64,000 bases of DNA from Tolypothrix tenuis PCC 7101 (GCF_002368295.1 NZ_AP018248.1:7401284-7465283); one strand, 5' to 3'. Counted from the first letter of the stretch, positions 51,585 to 59,636 are shown. Translations and numbers: made by a program. The notes: generated by a model not told the origin, from the sequence alone.

Positions 51585-52565
51585 TTACGTCGTCTGAAAA
51601 ATATTTTGCACCATTTTTTTATCTGATTTAGCGGCAGCTTGATCGAGTGCAGCTACCTCGCCAGAATCTAACAACCAACCCAAAGCGCCAATATTATCTT
51701 GCGCTTGTTGTAGATTCTTTGCGCCTGGAATTGGGATAGTTCCTTTGCTAATACACCAGTTAATTGCTACTTGTGACATTGTTTTATTTCTTGACTCTGC
51801 CACTTCTTTTAAACAAGCTAAAAGCGGGTCAATTCCTGGTAATAATTGTCTGAATAATAAACCACGAATACCTTTAGGGAACGGGCCTGTTTTAGAATAT
51901 TTTCCTGTTAATAATCCCAATCCTAAAGGACTATAAGCAATTAATTTGATGCCCAAATCATCGCAAACTTGCTTCAGTTGGAGTTGCGTTACTGGATATG
52001 TGGAGAGTAGGGAGTATTGAACTTGCAGAGTTGCGATCGCAATTCCTCGTTCGGTAAATTTTTGATGCACGCGTTGCAGACGCTTTGGCCCGTAATTAGA
52101 TAATCCTACGGCTTTGACTAATCTTTGCTCATAAAGGTCAGCTAATCCATCTAAAAGCCTTTCTTCTTGCCAAGGTGCATAGTTTGCTGTAGGCCAATGC
52201 ATCTGTACTAAGTCTACATTTCTTCCTAGCCTTTGGGCAGAAGCTTTGCCAGCTTGTACCATTGACTGACGCGTCCATCTCCAGGGATAAGCAGCCAGCT
52301 TGGTAGCAATGCAAATCTTTTCGGCGTTGATACCCTGATATTCTCGAGCAAATTTGCCTAGCAGTATTTCACTGCGTCCCTTGAGTTTTCCAGTTCCGTA
52401 AGAATCACCTGTATCAAATAAGGTTACACCGTTGCTAACACAAAGGTTAAAAACGGCTTGCAACTGCTCATCCATACTTTGATCGTATCCCCAGAGCAGC
52501 TGGTTTCCCCATGCCCAAGTTCCACAACCCATTGTTGGGAGTGATAATTCCTGGTTAATGTGCAT
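51585..52565 (-). CDS. Aldo/keto reductase
   Basis: A 326-residue NADPH-dependent TIM-barrel oxidoreductase. The catalytic tetrad is visible: Asp51 and Tyr56 in FDTGDSYGTG, Lys89 in IATKL and His123 in VQMHWP. LIAYSPLGLGLLTGKY and IPIPGAKN form the cofactor-binding end. It resembles the cyanobacterial and plastid AKR group that includes pyridoxal reductase, but the substrate is not determined by sequence. Start at 52563-52565 with no rival codon. It is monocistronic on the minus strand. Confidence 0.93.
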   Translation of the reverse strand: MHINQELSLPTMGCGTWAWGNQLLWGYDQSMDEQLQAVFNLCVSNGVTLFDTGDSYGTGKLKGRSEILLGKFAREYQGINAEKICIATKLAAYPWRWTRQSMVQAGKASAQRLGRNVDLVQMHWPTANYAPWQEERLLDGLADLYEQRLVKAVGLSNYGPKRLQRVHQKFTERGIAIATLQVQYSLLSTYPVTQLQLKQVCDDLGIKLIAYSPLGLGLLTGKYSKTGPFPKGIRGLLFRQLLPGIDPLLACLKEVAESRNKTMSQVAINWCISKGTIPIPGAKNLQQAQDNIGALGWLLDSGEVAALDQAAAKSDKKMVQNIFQTT

Positions 52566-52640
52566 ATTGACTCACTGTAGATTTCCTGATTCTCTGCAAA
52601 CAAGGTTGCTCAAAGTTCATTATCAGATAATTTCGGAACG

Positions 52641-52764
52641 CAATACCTCAGTTAAGGATTTTCAACTCGGAATTTGGTTTGGGGAAAAGGTGAAAGGGGA
52701 AGGGTTAAAGGTTTTTTCTTGCCCCTTTAACCCTTCCCCTTTTCCCCTTAACCGACAAATATTG
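52641..52764. mobile_element. Miniature inverted-repeat element, family B
   Basis: This 124-bp element starts CAATACCTCAGTTAAGG and ends CCTTAACCGACAAATATTG, inverted copies with few mismatches. The core is GGGGAAAAGGTGAAAGGGG against CCTTCCCCTTTTCCCC. It lies in the gap 52566-52960, which otherwise holds no gene. No target duplication is recognisable at this copy. Confidence 0.75.
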
Positions 52765-52960
52765 AGTCTCTAACACCTAAGCTAGTTTATGATTCTTTAT
52801 AATATTTTTCAGTAAAATTACTATTGAATCTTGACATCTTTAAACCACGCTTATTCTGCATAAAGTTTCTCAAAATAATTTAAATAGCACTTTCCAATCT
52901 TCCTTAGTAAGAGTTAATTTTATAACTACATTATTTGAAAATTCAGGAGAAATCCGGGAA

Positions 52961-53152
52961 ATGAAAACCAAAAAACATAACTCTACCAAGCATCTAAAAG
53001 ATAACAAAATTATGCAGTTATCACACTTTACTGAATTAAGCGACTCAGAACTGGAAATAGTAGTAGGTGGCTGGGGAGATCCTCTACAACCACCACCACC
53101 TGGCGGTACTGGCGGTGGTTGTACTGGTTTTAGAGTCCTGGGTAGCATTTAA
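52961..53152 (+). CDS. Double-glycine leader peptide, bacteriocin/RiPP-like precursor
   Basis: A 63-residue peptide. Residues 19-37 are a classic double-glycine leader: LSHFTELSDSELEIVVGG, with the conserved L-S-x-x-E-L-x-x-V-x-G-G spacing recognised by C39 peptidase ABC exporters. Cleavage after Gly37 would release a 26-residue core starting WGDPLQPPPPGG, rich in Pro and Gly and with a single Cys54. A good AGGAG ribosome site lies about ten bases upstream of ATG 52961, and a terminator follows at 53251. No exporter or modifying enzyme gene is adjacent, so it would rely on machinery elsewhere. The antisense open frame is a shadow. Confidence 0.78.
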   Translation: MKTKKHNSTKHLKDNKIMQLSHFTELSDSELEIVVGGWGDPLQPPPPGGTGGGCTGFRVLGSI

Positions 53153-53250
53153 TGCCTGACTAACCCTTAATAAATAAGGTGTCTGTTGCCTAAAAATAAC
53201 TTGGTTCTTAGCTAAATAAGGATTTATTCAAGGTGCAATTATCAAACATA

Positions 53251-53288
53251 AACCCCCGTCCACACAATGGTTGCGGGGGTTTTAGTTT
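53251..53288 (+). terminator. Rho-independent terminator after the leader-peptide gene
   Basis: AACCCCCG (53251-53258) pairs perfectly with CGGGGGTT (53274-53281), loop of 15 bases, followed by TTAGTTTG. It lies about 100 bases after the stop at 53152. Confidence 0.65.
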
Positions 53289-53431
53289 GTTCAAAAATAG
53301 TTATGGGAAAGGTAAGGGTGAAAAGTTTTGTGAACCTTTGAATACAGACGCGATGAATCGCGTCTCTACAAGTTTTGACTTTCGCGCAGCAGTGCTAGTA
53401 TCATCCTCCAAAGGTAATTTGGTGCATGACA

Positions 53432-53998
53432 ATGCGGAAGTTAAATAAACAAGCACTAATTTGGCTATGTGCAGGAATTATTATTTTGGGTTTGATGGGA
53501 TGCGATCGCCTTTTCCCTCCCTCTGGAGATGCTGTTGAGCGTATCAGCGATGGTGATACCCTAACGGTGAAAGACCCTAATGGTAACAAATTCAGCGTCC
53601 GCTTTGCTTGCATGGATGCGCCAGAAGTACCACATACTAATAAAGAAAAGCAAAGTAAACGCGCCAGCGATCGCAATCAATTTACTTGGGGTGCAAAAGC
53701 CCAGGAACGCTTACAGCAGTTAGTTAAGCAAGGAGGCGATCGCGTAACTTTGAATATTACCGATAGCGATCGCTATGGTAGAAAGGTAGCGGAAGTTCGC
53801 TTAAAAGATGGTACGTTTGTGCAGCAAGTTTTACTGCGGGAAGGACTGGCGAAGGTGTATCGTCCTTATTTAAATAAATGTCCCAGTAAAGACTTAGTGC
53901 AACAAGCCGAAGCCGAAGCGCAGCAACAAAAGCGCGGGATTTGGGGCGATGCGAAGTTTGTTAATCCTTGGGAATATCGGAGTTTAAGTAAGCTGTAA
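53432..53998 (+). CDS. Staphylococcal-nuclease-like lipoprotein (thermonuclease family)
   Basis: A 188-residue protein from ATG 53432. The N-terminus is a lipoprotein signal: basic start, hydrophobic run, and lipobox LMGC with Cys24 as the lipidated residue. The nuclease domain follows with ISDGDTL (39-45), VRFACMDAPE (Arg57, Glu65) and SDRYGRK (Arg117), which correspond to the Arg-Glu-Arg catalytic set, and a KRGIW-GDAKFVNPWEYR end. It probably degrades DNA or RNA in the periplasm or outside the cell for nutrient use. An in-frame ATG at 53426 adds two residues and is equally possible. Confidence 0.92.
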   Translation: MRKLNKQALIWLCAGIIILGLMGCDRLFPPSGDAVERISDGDTLTVKDPNGNKFSVRFACMDAPEVPHTNKEKQSKRASDRNQFTWGAKAQERLQQLVKQGGDRVTLNITDSDRYGRKVAEVRLKDGTFVQQVLLREGLAKVYRPYLNKCPSKDLVQQAEAEAQQQKRGIWGDAKFVNPWEYRSLSKL

Positions 53999-54020
53999 TT
54001 TGTAGTTCGTAATTAAGAAA

Positions 54021-54145
54021 CAATACTGTTTGGTTAAGGGTTTTCAACTCTTAATTTGGTTTGGGGAAAAGGTAAAAGGGTAAAGGTTAAAGGTTTTTTA
54101 TTGTTCCTTTTCCCTTCTCCTTTTTTCCTTAATTAATAAGTATTG
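54021..54145. mobile_element. Miniature inverted-repeat element, family B
   Basis: This 125-bp element begins CAATACTGTTTGGTTAAGG and ends CCTTAATTAATAAGTATTG. The duplicated flanks are AATTAAGAAA at 54011-54020 and AATTAAGAAT at 54146-54155, nine of ten identical, as expected for transposition. Non-coding. Confidence 0.78.
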
Positions 54146-54275
54146 AATTAAGAATGCAGTGCAACGCACCATCTAGGATTTAAAAAGGTGCGTTAGCCTC
54201 CGGCATAATAAACCCTATTAGCGTGTCTAGCCTTAAATGTTGCAATATAATTTTCTTGTGGGGTGGACAAGATGT

Positions 54276-54470
54276 CATTGGTGTCAACTTAACGTGAAAC
54301 CCTCTTAGTTGCAAGGTTTCGCCCTCACCCCCAGCCCCTCTCCCTGTGGGAGAGGGGAGCAAGAGATTTAGTTCCCCTTCTCCCGGGGGAGAAGGGGTTA
54401 GGGGATGAGGGCGCGAGGTATTTGTACAAAGCCCGCCCTATATAGCTTTTAGCTTAAGTTGACACCAATG
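54276..54470. mobile_element. Miniature inverted-repeat element, family A, copy 2
   Basis: This 195-bp element has perfect terminal inverted repeats CATTGGTGTCAACTTAA / TTAAGTTGACACCAATG, a better preserved version of copy 1 at 1237. The GC-rich internal hairpin is present. I see no target duplication at this copy. It lies in the gap 53999-54851, which contains only repeats. Confidence 0.78.
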
Positions 54471-54608
54471 GTGAGACACGCATCCCACAAGAGTTTGACT
54501 AATGGGTAATTAATATCATAATTAGCAAAATTATTCTTAAGGGCAAGGCAGTACCTTACCCTTACATATTTGTTGATTTATTGTTTAAAATTGGTCAGCT
54601 ATTCCATA

Positions 54609-54691
54609 TTTAAATTGCATAATTTTCACAGGCAAGATGTCCAGCCTATAATATTTATCGATATTCTAGAGATGCAAAATAGATGTGGTTT
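54609..54691. repeat. Dispersed repeat, family C, copy 2 (interrupted)
   Basis: It starts TTTAAATTGCATAATTTT, contains GGCAAGATGTCCAGCC and ends GATGCAAAATAGATGTGG, then continues after the family B element at 54692. The copy at 32003 shows the same sequence without the insertion. Confidence 0.55.
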
Positions 54692-54816
54692 CAATACTGC
54701 TCGGTTAAGGATTTTAAACTCTTAATTTGGTTGGGGAAAAGGTTAAAGGGTCAGGGTTAAAGGTTTTTTCTTGCCCCTTTTCCCCTTCCCCTTTTCCCCT
54801 TAACCGACAAGTATTG
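54692..54816. mobile_element. Miniature inverted-repeat element, family B, inserted in family C repeat
   Basis: This 125-bp element begins CAATACTGCTCGGTTAAGG and ends CCTTAACCGACAAGTATTG, nearly perfect inverted repeats. It is flanked by a perfect ten-base duplication, GATGTGGTTT, at 54682-54691 and 54817-54826. It is the best preserved family B copy in the window. Confidence 0.85.
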
Positions 54817-54851
54817 GATGTGGTTTAGCTGATAAATTCCGCGCAGCTATA

Positions 54852-55247
54852 TTAGGCAGTTACTACATTATCATTTGCGTTTTTTTCTGCACTATTTTTT
54901 AAGCGGGTTAATCTGCTTTTGCGAATGCGATCGCTTTCTTTAACGCCACCTGCAAGCTCATATTCACTACTGTCTTTGCCGTATTTCAAACCAACACCCA
55001 CCAGCATTTTATCTGAAATCAGGCTTAAGCTTTTTTCTATCTCGTCTAGTCTTGTTCTAGAAGAGTCAATTACAGCCATAGCATCGTTATATTCATTCAG
55101 CATCGTTTGAAATTGCTGGATTAATTGAGTTAGGTTTTGCAAGTTGCAGTTATCATCAAAAGTTATATTGGGATCGAAAACTTTGATTCTGGTGACTCTG
55201 AATTGAGCTTTTTCAAGAATCCGGGATGTACGTTGCTTACGAGCCAT
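54852..55247 (-). CDS. Small conserved protein of unknown function, paralogue of 666-1046
   Basis: A 131-residue protein with a basic start (MARKQRTSRILEKAQFRV), a helical middle (about 40-80) and the motif KMLVGVGLKYGKDSSEYE followed by LAGG at about residues 81-103, then a basic tail. It shares these blocks with the protein at 666-1046. An AAGGAG site precedes the ATG at 55245-55247. It sits between two family A elements and downstream (in its own direction) of a 21-bp tandem array. Function unknown; soluble, possibly nucleic-acid binding from its basic ends. Confidence 0.75.
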   Translation of the reverse strand: MARKQRTSRILEKAQFRVTRIKVFDPNITFDDNCNLQNLTQLIQQFQTMLNEYNDAMAVIDSSRTRLDEIEKSLSLISDKMLVGVGLKYGKDSSEYELAGGVKESDRIRKSRLTRLKNSAEKNANDNVVTA

Positions 55248-55448
55248 ATTCTACTCCTTCACTAGCTCTTAAAGGCTAGTTTGGCTCAATTAGGTTACAT
55301 TCCGGTTCAGCAAAAATCGCAGTCTTTTTACAGAATTTTTAATGTATACCAGTGATTTTTCTGAATTTAATCACTCAGGGCTGATTTTCAGAGAAATAAT
55401 GTGTTTAAGTTTCATGTAGGGTTAAGTGCGATCGCTTCAACAATAAGC

Positions 55449-55721
55449 CTTAATGGTCAAGGTTTAAGGCTTAATGGTCAAGGTTTAAGGCTTAATGGTC
55501 GAGGTTTAAGGCTTAATGCTCAAGGTTTAAGGCTTAATGGTCAAGGTTTAAGGCTTAATGGTCGAGGTTTAAGGCTTAATGCTCAAGGTTTAAGGCTTAA
55601 TGGTCAAGGTTTAAGGCTTAATGCTCAAGGTTTAAGGCTTAATGGTCAAGGTTTAAGGCTTAATGGTCAAGGTTTAAGGCTTAATGGTCGAGGTTTAAGG
55701 CTTAATGGTCGAGGTTTAAGG
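55449..55721. repeat. 21-bp tandem repeat, 13 units
   Basis: Thirteen units of 21 bases, built on CTTAATGGTCAAGG plus TTTAAGG, with substitutions only at two or three positions (GGTC/GCTC and CAAGG/CGAGG). Because 21 is a multiple of three, one frame stays open and would encode LN(G/A)(Q/R)GLR heptads from a GTG at 55401 to 55844. No ribosome site precedes that GTG and the tail runs into a family A element, so I treat it as a repeat first. The array starts about 200 bases upstream of the minus-strand gene at 55247. Confidence 0.9.
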
Positions 55722-55822
55722 CTTAATCTTGTAAGGTTGATGACAAAAGTTGATTGGCGATCGCACTTTACAATAGTTTTCGCATATTTGAACCACATCT
55801 ATCGTAGGGGCACGGCACCGAT

Positions 55823-56018
55823 CAGTGGTGTCAACTTAACGTGAAACCCTCTTGGTTGCAAGGTTTCGCCCTCACCCCCAGCCCCTCTCCCTCAGGGAGA
55901 GGGGAGCAAGAGATTCAATTCCCCTTCTCCCTGAGGGAGAAGGGGTTAGGGGATGAGGGCGCGAGGTATTTGTACAACGCCCGCCCTATATAGCTTTTAG
56001 CTTAAGTTGACACCAATG
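55823..56018. mobile_element. Miniature inverted-repeat element, family A, copy 3
   Basis: This 196-bp element begins CAGTGGTGTCAACTTAA and ends TTAAGTTGACACCAATG. Flanks GGCACCGAT (55814-55822) and GGCACCAAT (56019-56027) agree at eight of nine bases, a diverged 9-base target duplication. Internal hairpin CCCCTCTCCCTCAGGGAGAG is present. Purine-rich and CCCCTTCC repeats follow to 56350. Confidence 0.82.
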
Positions 56019-56358
56019 GGCACCAATAAGGGACTTCCAACTAAAAAAATATCCCGTCGCTGAGTAGGCAGGGGGGCAGGGAGCAGGGAGCAGGGGGAGA
56101 AAGAAAAATATTATCTAAGTAAATTGGATAATTTATTTTCTGGAAGTCCCTAAGATATGTGTATCCCCGAAAGTCTGTGGATGGCGTGCCCCGAAAAATT
56201 TATTCAGGCGAACTAGAATTTTCCCTAATTCTATATTTTATACAGGATAAAACCAAGCGATTTCGTACATTAAACCTCGTGCAAGAGGTGGGGCAAGGGT
56301 AAAATACAAAACCTTTTCCCCTTCCCCCTTCCCCCTTCCCCTTTTCCCCACTATTGAT

Positions 56359-56655
56359 TCACTCCCAAGTTGAGACATCGCGTAGTAAATCGGGAATTTG
56401 CTCTTGCGATTGAGGGAACTCTAGCAATGTTTCTCGATAACCTAAATAGCCAGACTCCGCAAAAGATAACAGCATTCTTGTCAGCGCTATCCACACTTCT
56501 GGCTCATATTCCCAATCACGATAACGCCCAGATTTACCAGCAATTGAACGTAGTGCCCAGAAATAAGAATTTCTCACCACAGAACCCCCTTTTTTAAACT
56601 CTGGTAAGTCCTCGCGGTTGATGATTAGCACCTGATTTTCAATTTTGGCTCTCAT
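56359..56655 (-). CDS. Small soluble protein of unknown function
   Basis: A 98-residue protein with an N-terminal beta-like stretch (KIENQVLIINREDLPEF), a central SYFWALRSIAGKSGRYRDW and an acidic, helical C-terminus (MLLSFAESGYLGYRETLLEF). No signal peptide or span. No family recognised. Its upstream side on the minus strand is the 78-bp tandem array. The residue composition looks like that of a real protein, and there is a normal ATG, but it could be a chance frame. Confidence 0.5.
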   Translation of the reverse strand: MRAKIENQVLIINREDLPEFKKGGSVVRNSYFWALRSIAGKSGRYRDWEYEPEVWIALTRMLLSFAESGYLGYRETLLEFPQSQEQIPDLLRDVSTWE

Positions 56656-56673
56656 CTGATATCAGGAAATCTG

Positions 56674-56985
56674 AAAAAATAAATTCTCTCATATATTGTA
56701 GGATGCGTTAACGCAGTGTAACGCATCGTATTTAATATTCGGTGACTATTCAAAAAATAAATTTTCTCATATATTGTAGGATGCGTTAACGCAGTGTAAC
56801 GCATCGTATTTAATGTTTGGCGACTATTCAAAAAATAAATTTTCTCATATATTGTAGGATGCGTTAACGCAGTGTAACGCATCGTATTTCATGTTCGGTG
56901 ACTATTCAAAAAATAAATTTTCTCATATATTGTAGGATGCGTTAACGCAGTGTAACGCATCGTATTTCATGTTCGGTGACTATTC
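56674..56985. repeat. 78-bp tandem repeat, four units, each with a hairpin
   Basis: Units begin at 56674, 56752, 56830 and 56908, exactly 78 bases apart and nearly identical. Each contains GATGCGTTA and TAACGCATC as a nine-base-pair stem around an eight-base loop. A single related hairpin recurs at about 59340-59370. A truncated fifth unit follows to about 57010. The frame across it (56652-56882, minus) is an artefact of the repeat. Confidence 0.9.
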
Positions 56986-57032
56986 AAAAATATATTCGCT
57001 CAACGCATCATATTTGATGATATTGGTGATGC

Positions 57033-57050
57033 GTTAGGCTAACGCCTAAC
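57033..57050 (-). terminator. Hairpin downstream of the TonB receptor gene
   Basis: GTTAGGC (57033-57039) pairs with GCCTAAC (57044-57050) across four bases, just beyond the stop of the minus-strand receptor gene. No clear T-tract is seen on the minus strand, so its terminator role is tentative. Confidence 0.35.
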
Positions 57051-57063
57051 ACATCCTACAATT

Positions 57064-59181
57064 CTACAATTCTGAAGATAAACCTAGGCGGAAGGTAAAG
57101 CCAGGACTATAGATACGATTAACTCGTTCGTATTGTTCACCTAATAAGTTTTCTAGGTAAACTATTAAGCCTAAACTTCTCGTCAATGGAATGCGTCCAC
57201 TCAAATCTAAGTTGAGAAAAGAAGGAGCAAAATCTGTAGGTCGGTCGCCAGTTCTATTAAAAAGAGAGCGACGCGCGCCACTGTTGTAGGTAACATACAA
57301 ATTAGCTTGCCAACCTGAATTTTGATAACCTATACCTGTTTGCAATACAGAATAGGGAATTAAACCTAACTGTAAACCTCTTTCATCTCCGGTTTTAATT
57401 TGGGCATCTGTATAGGTATAGTTGACAAAAGTTGACCAATTACGGGCAAATTTTAATTGCAAAGCTGCTTCTAAACCATTGGTATCGACTAAGCCAATGT
57501 TTTGCCATTTTCCAGCGATGACTCCTAGGCGATTGTCTAAACTACTGCCAAAGTAGGTAAATTGTCCAGTCAAATTTTCTGAGAAGTTGATATCAACTCC
57601 CGCAGTCCAAGAAGAACCTGTTTCTGGTTTTAAATCAGGGTTAGGTTCCCAACCATGAACTGTATCGTAAACATATAACTGATCTAAACCTGGATTACGC
57701 TGTCCTCCTGTCCAGCTACCCCGTACAGCAATGCTGGGTGCAACAGCATAACGCAACCCCACGCTAGGATTTAAATAATCCCCAAACTGGCTATCAAAGT
57801 TTTGTCTTAGCCCTAAATCTATCAGGAAATTATCGCTGATATTCAATGTATTGACGGCAAATAAGGCTGTGGTAAAAACACTTCTATCTTCGGTTTCATT
57901 GGTTGCAATTCTATTAGGACTGCTACTTAAAACATCACCAGTTAAGTCAGTATTTTTTAAATCTAAACCCCAACGCAATTGATTATTTGGGGTCATTCTC
58001 CATTGATGATCCAGTCTCGCTGTGAATTGTTGTGTGTCTAAAACACCTGTACGATAAAATTCTCTACCTTGAAAAACTGTAGGGCCGTAGGTACTGAAAT
58101 AATCTTGGTTATAACCAAATGTGGTAGTTAAAATCGAATTTTCACCATTTCCTAGACGAGTTTTCCAAGATAAGCCAGCGTTAAATCCATCATGATCTAA
58201 TCGGTCTCTTTGGAGAGGAAAACCAAAATAAGTTAAGCCGCGACGACTGCTTAATTTAGTAATATCGAAATTCAGAGAATTTTTTTTATCTAAATCTACA
58301 CCAACACTGCCAAAGTAAGTACTTGTAGCTGTATCAGCATTAAAGAAAAATCCTTGGGAATCGCGATTGGCTGCGCCTACAGGAATGCGGTAACGGTTAT
58401 CTGTAAAATATCTCTCAAAGCTGAAGTTATATTTGACAGCACCAGTCGAGCCAGCATAAGTAAATTGTTGATTGTTTTGGCTTAAAGAGCCAAATTCTAC
58501 ACTACTGGTTAATTTGGGTTGACTATAACCTTCTTTGGTGATGATATTAACTACTCCACCAAAGGCTGATGAACCATATAAAGCCGATGCAGCACCACTG
58601 TAGAGTTCTACTCGCTCAATCGCTTCTACAGGAATACTATTTAAATCTGTGCCACCATGATATGTATTGATATTGGTGTTAATTGCTCTGCCGTTAATCA
58701 AAAATACAGATTGATTAATAGAAGCGCCACGGTAATATGTACCTGTGTGAATATCTGCACCATGACCTGCATCATTGATAGCAAATCCTGGCATTCTTTT
58801 TAAAACATCAGCCAGACTATTAGCACCTTGCTTTTTAATTTCTTCCTGCTCAATTACATAAGTTGGAGTTGATTGCGGTAGAGTATCTTCTGCTCCAATT
58901 ACTTCTATGTTGATATCTGCTTCATCGTTAGAATTGGAGTTTGTTGTGGGATTATCTGCTGGTTGAGTTTCGGAATTTTCTGTGTCGGTTGCTGGTGCTT
59001 GCGTTAATAATTCAGCATTTGTAGAGGGTAACTCAATTTCACTGATATCGATAATTTGGGTAATTACTGCAGGCAATTTCTCAGCATTTTCCTGCTTGAT
59101 TTCAGCCTCAGATGCAAAGCCAGCAGCATCTAACAGTACAGTTTGCACAATAACTGGCAGCAACAAAAGACATTTATTCAC
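57064..59181 (-). CDS. TonB-dependent outer-membrane receptor
   Basis: A 705-residue protein with a signal peptide (about residues 1-23), an acidic Thr/Asn-rich stretch (30-95), a plug domain (about 105-225) with LADVLKRMPGFAIND, YYRGASINQSVFLINGRAIN and VELYSGAASALYGSSAFGGVV, and a 22-strand-type beta barrel ending in a terminal aromatic-rich strand. It takes up an iron chelate, cobalamin or a similar ligand using TonB energy. The exact ligand is not determined; typical siderophore receptors are common here. The start at 59179-59181 has a good hydrophobic leader. It is divergent from the phytochrome operon. Confidence 0.92.
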   Translation of the reverse strand: MNKCLLLLPVIVQTVLLDAAGFASEAEIKQENAEKLPAVITQIIDISEIELPSTNAELLTQAPATDTENSETQPADNPTTNSNSNDEADINIEVIGAEDTLPQSTPTYVIEQEEIKKQGANSLADVLKRMPGFAINDAGHGADIHTGTYYRGASINQSVFLINGRAINTNINTYHGGTDLNSIPVEAIERVELYSGAASALYGSSAFGGVVNIITKEGYSQPKLTSSVEFGSLSQNNQQFTYAGSTGAVKYNFSFERYFTDNRYRIPVGAANRDSQGFFFNADTATSTYFGSVGVDLDKKNSLNFDITKLSSRRGLTYFGFPLQRDRLDHDGFNAGLSWKTRLGNGENSILTTTFGYNQDYFSTYGPTVFQGREFYRTGVLDTQQFTARLDHQWRMTPNNQLRWGLDLKNTDLTGDVLSSSPNRIATNETEDRSVFTTALFAVNTLNISDNFLIDLGLRQNFDSQFGDYLNPSVGLRYAVAPSIAVRGSWTGGQRNPGLDQLYVYDTVHGWEPNPDLKPETGSSWTAGVDINFSENLTGQFTYFGSSLDNRLGVIAGKWQNIGLVDTNGLEAALQLKFARNWSTFVNYTYTDAQIKTGDERGLQLGLIPYSVLQTGIGYQNSGWQANLYVTYNSGARRSLFNRTGDRPTDFAPSFLNLDLSGRIPLTRSLGLIVYLENLLGEQYERVNRIYSPGFTFRLGLSSEL

Positions 59182-59636
59182 GTTATTCTCTCACACCCGT
59201 AAAAACACTCACTAAGTATATTTTTTGGGTGCTTGCTAATAAATGTCAAAAGACAAGCTGTCATAGTTAGTTATTTAAGTAATTTGTCAGAGTTATCTAG
59301 GATTGATATTTAATTGGGAAAAATATCTACGTTAAAAATGATGCGTTACGCTATCGCTAACGCATCCTACGTGAATTTCAAAAATCAAATATGAGTCATC
59401 TAAGAAAATTTTTTTGTTCTATTGATTTGAGATATCAATAATTGATTTTTTTGGTTTCATGTCCCAAAATTTTCAGACAAAATGTTATTTTAATGAGAGA
59501 AAGGTACTATATTTTATATCTTTTTTGACTAATTAATTTAATTTATATCTGAAGATAGATGTTGAATAGAAAATAAAATTTTTAAAAAGATTAAGGTTTT
59601 AATTGTTGCTGTTAATGTGTAATTTACAATTTTATT
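59182..59636. promoter_or_regulatory. Divergent intergenic region between TonB receptor and phytochrome genes
   Basis: This 455-base AT-rich region must hold the promoters of both divergent genes. It contains one GATGCGTTA / TAACGCATC hairpin near 59340, matching the 78-bp array units. I looked for a Fur box upstream of the receptor gene and found no convincing one. A small palindrome GTAATTTAC lies at about 59620, just before the phytochrome start. Confidence 0.45.

Noticed and set aside
52870..53148. Minus-strand open frame opposite the leader-peptide gene
   Set aside because: It is an antisense shadow; the + strand peptide has a clear GG leader, ribosome site and terminator.
56652..56882. 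Minus-strand frame with three repeated 26-residue units
   Set aside because: It is produced by the 78-bp tandem array; no ribosome site or independent support.
59182..59300. Fur box upstream of the TonB receptor
   Set aside because: No stretch with convincing similarity to the GATAATGATAATCATTATC pattern was found by eye.
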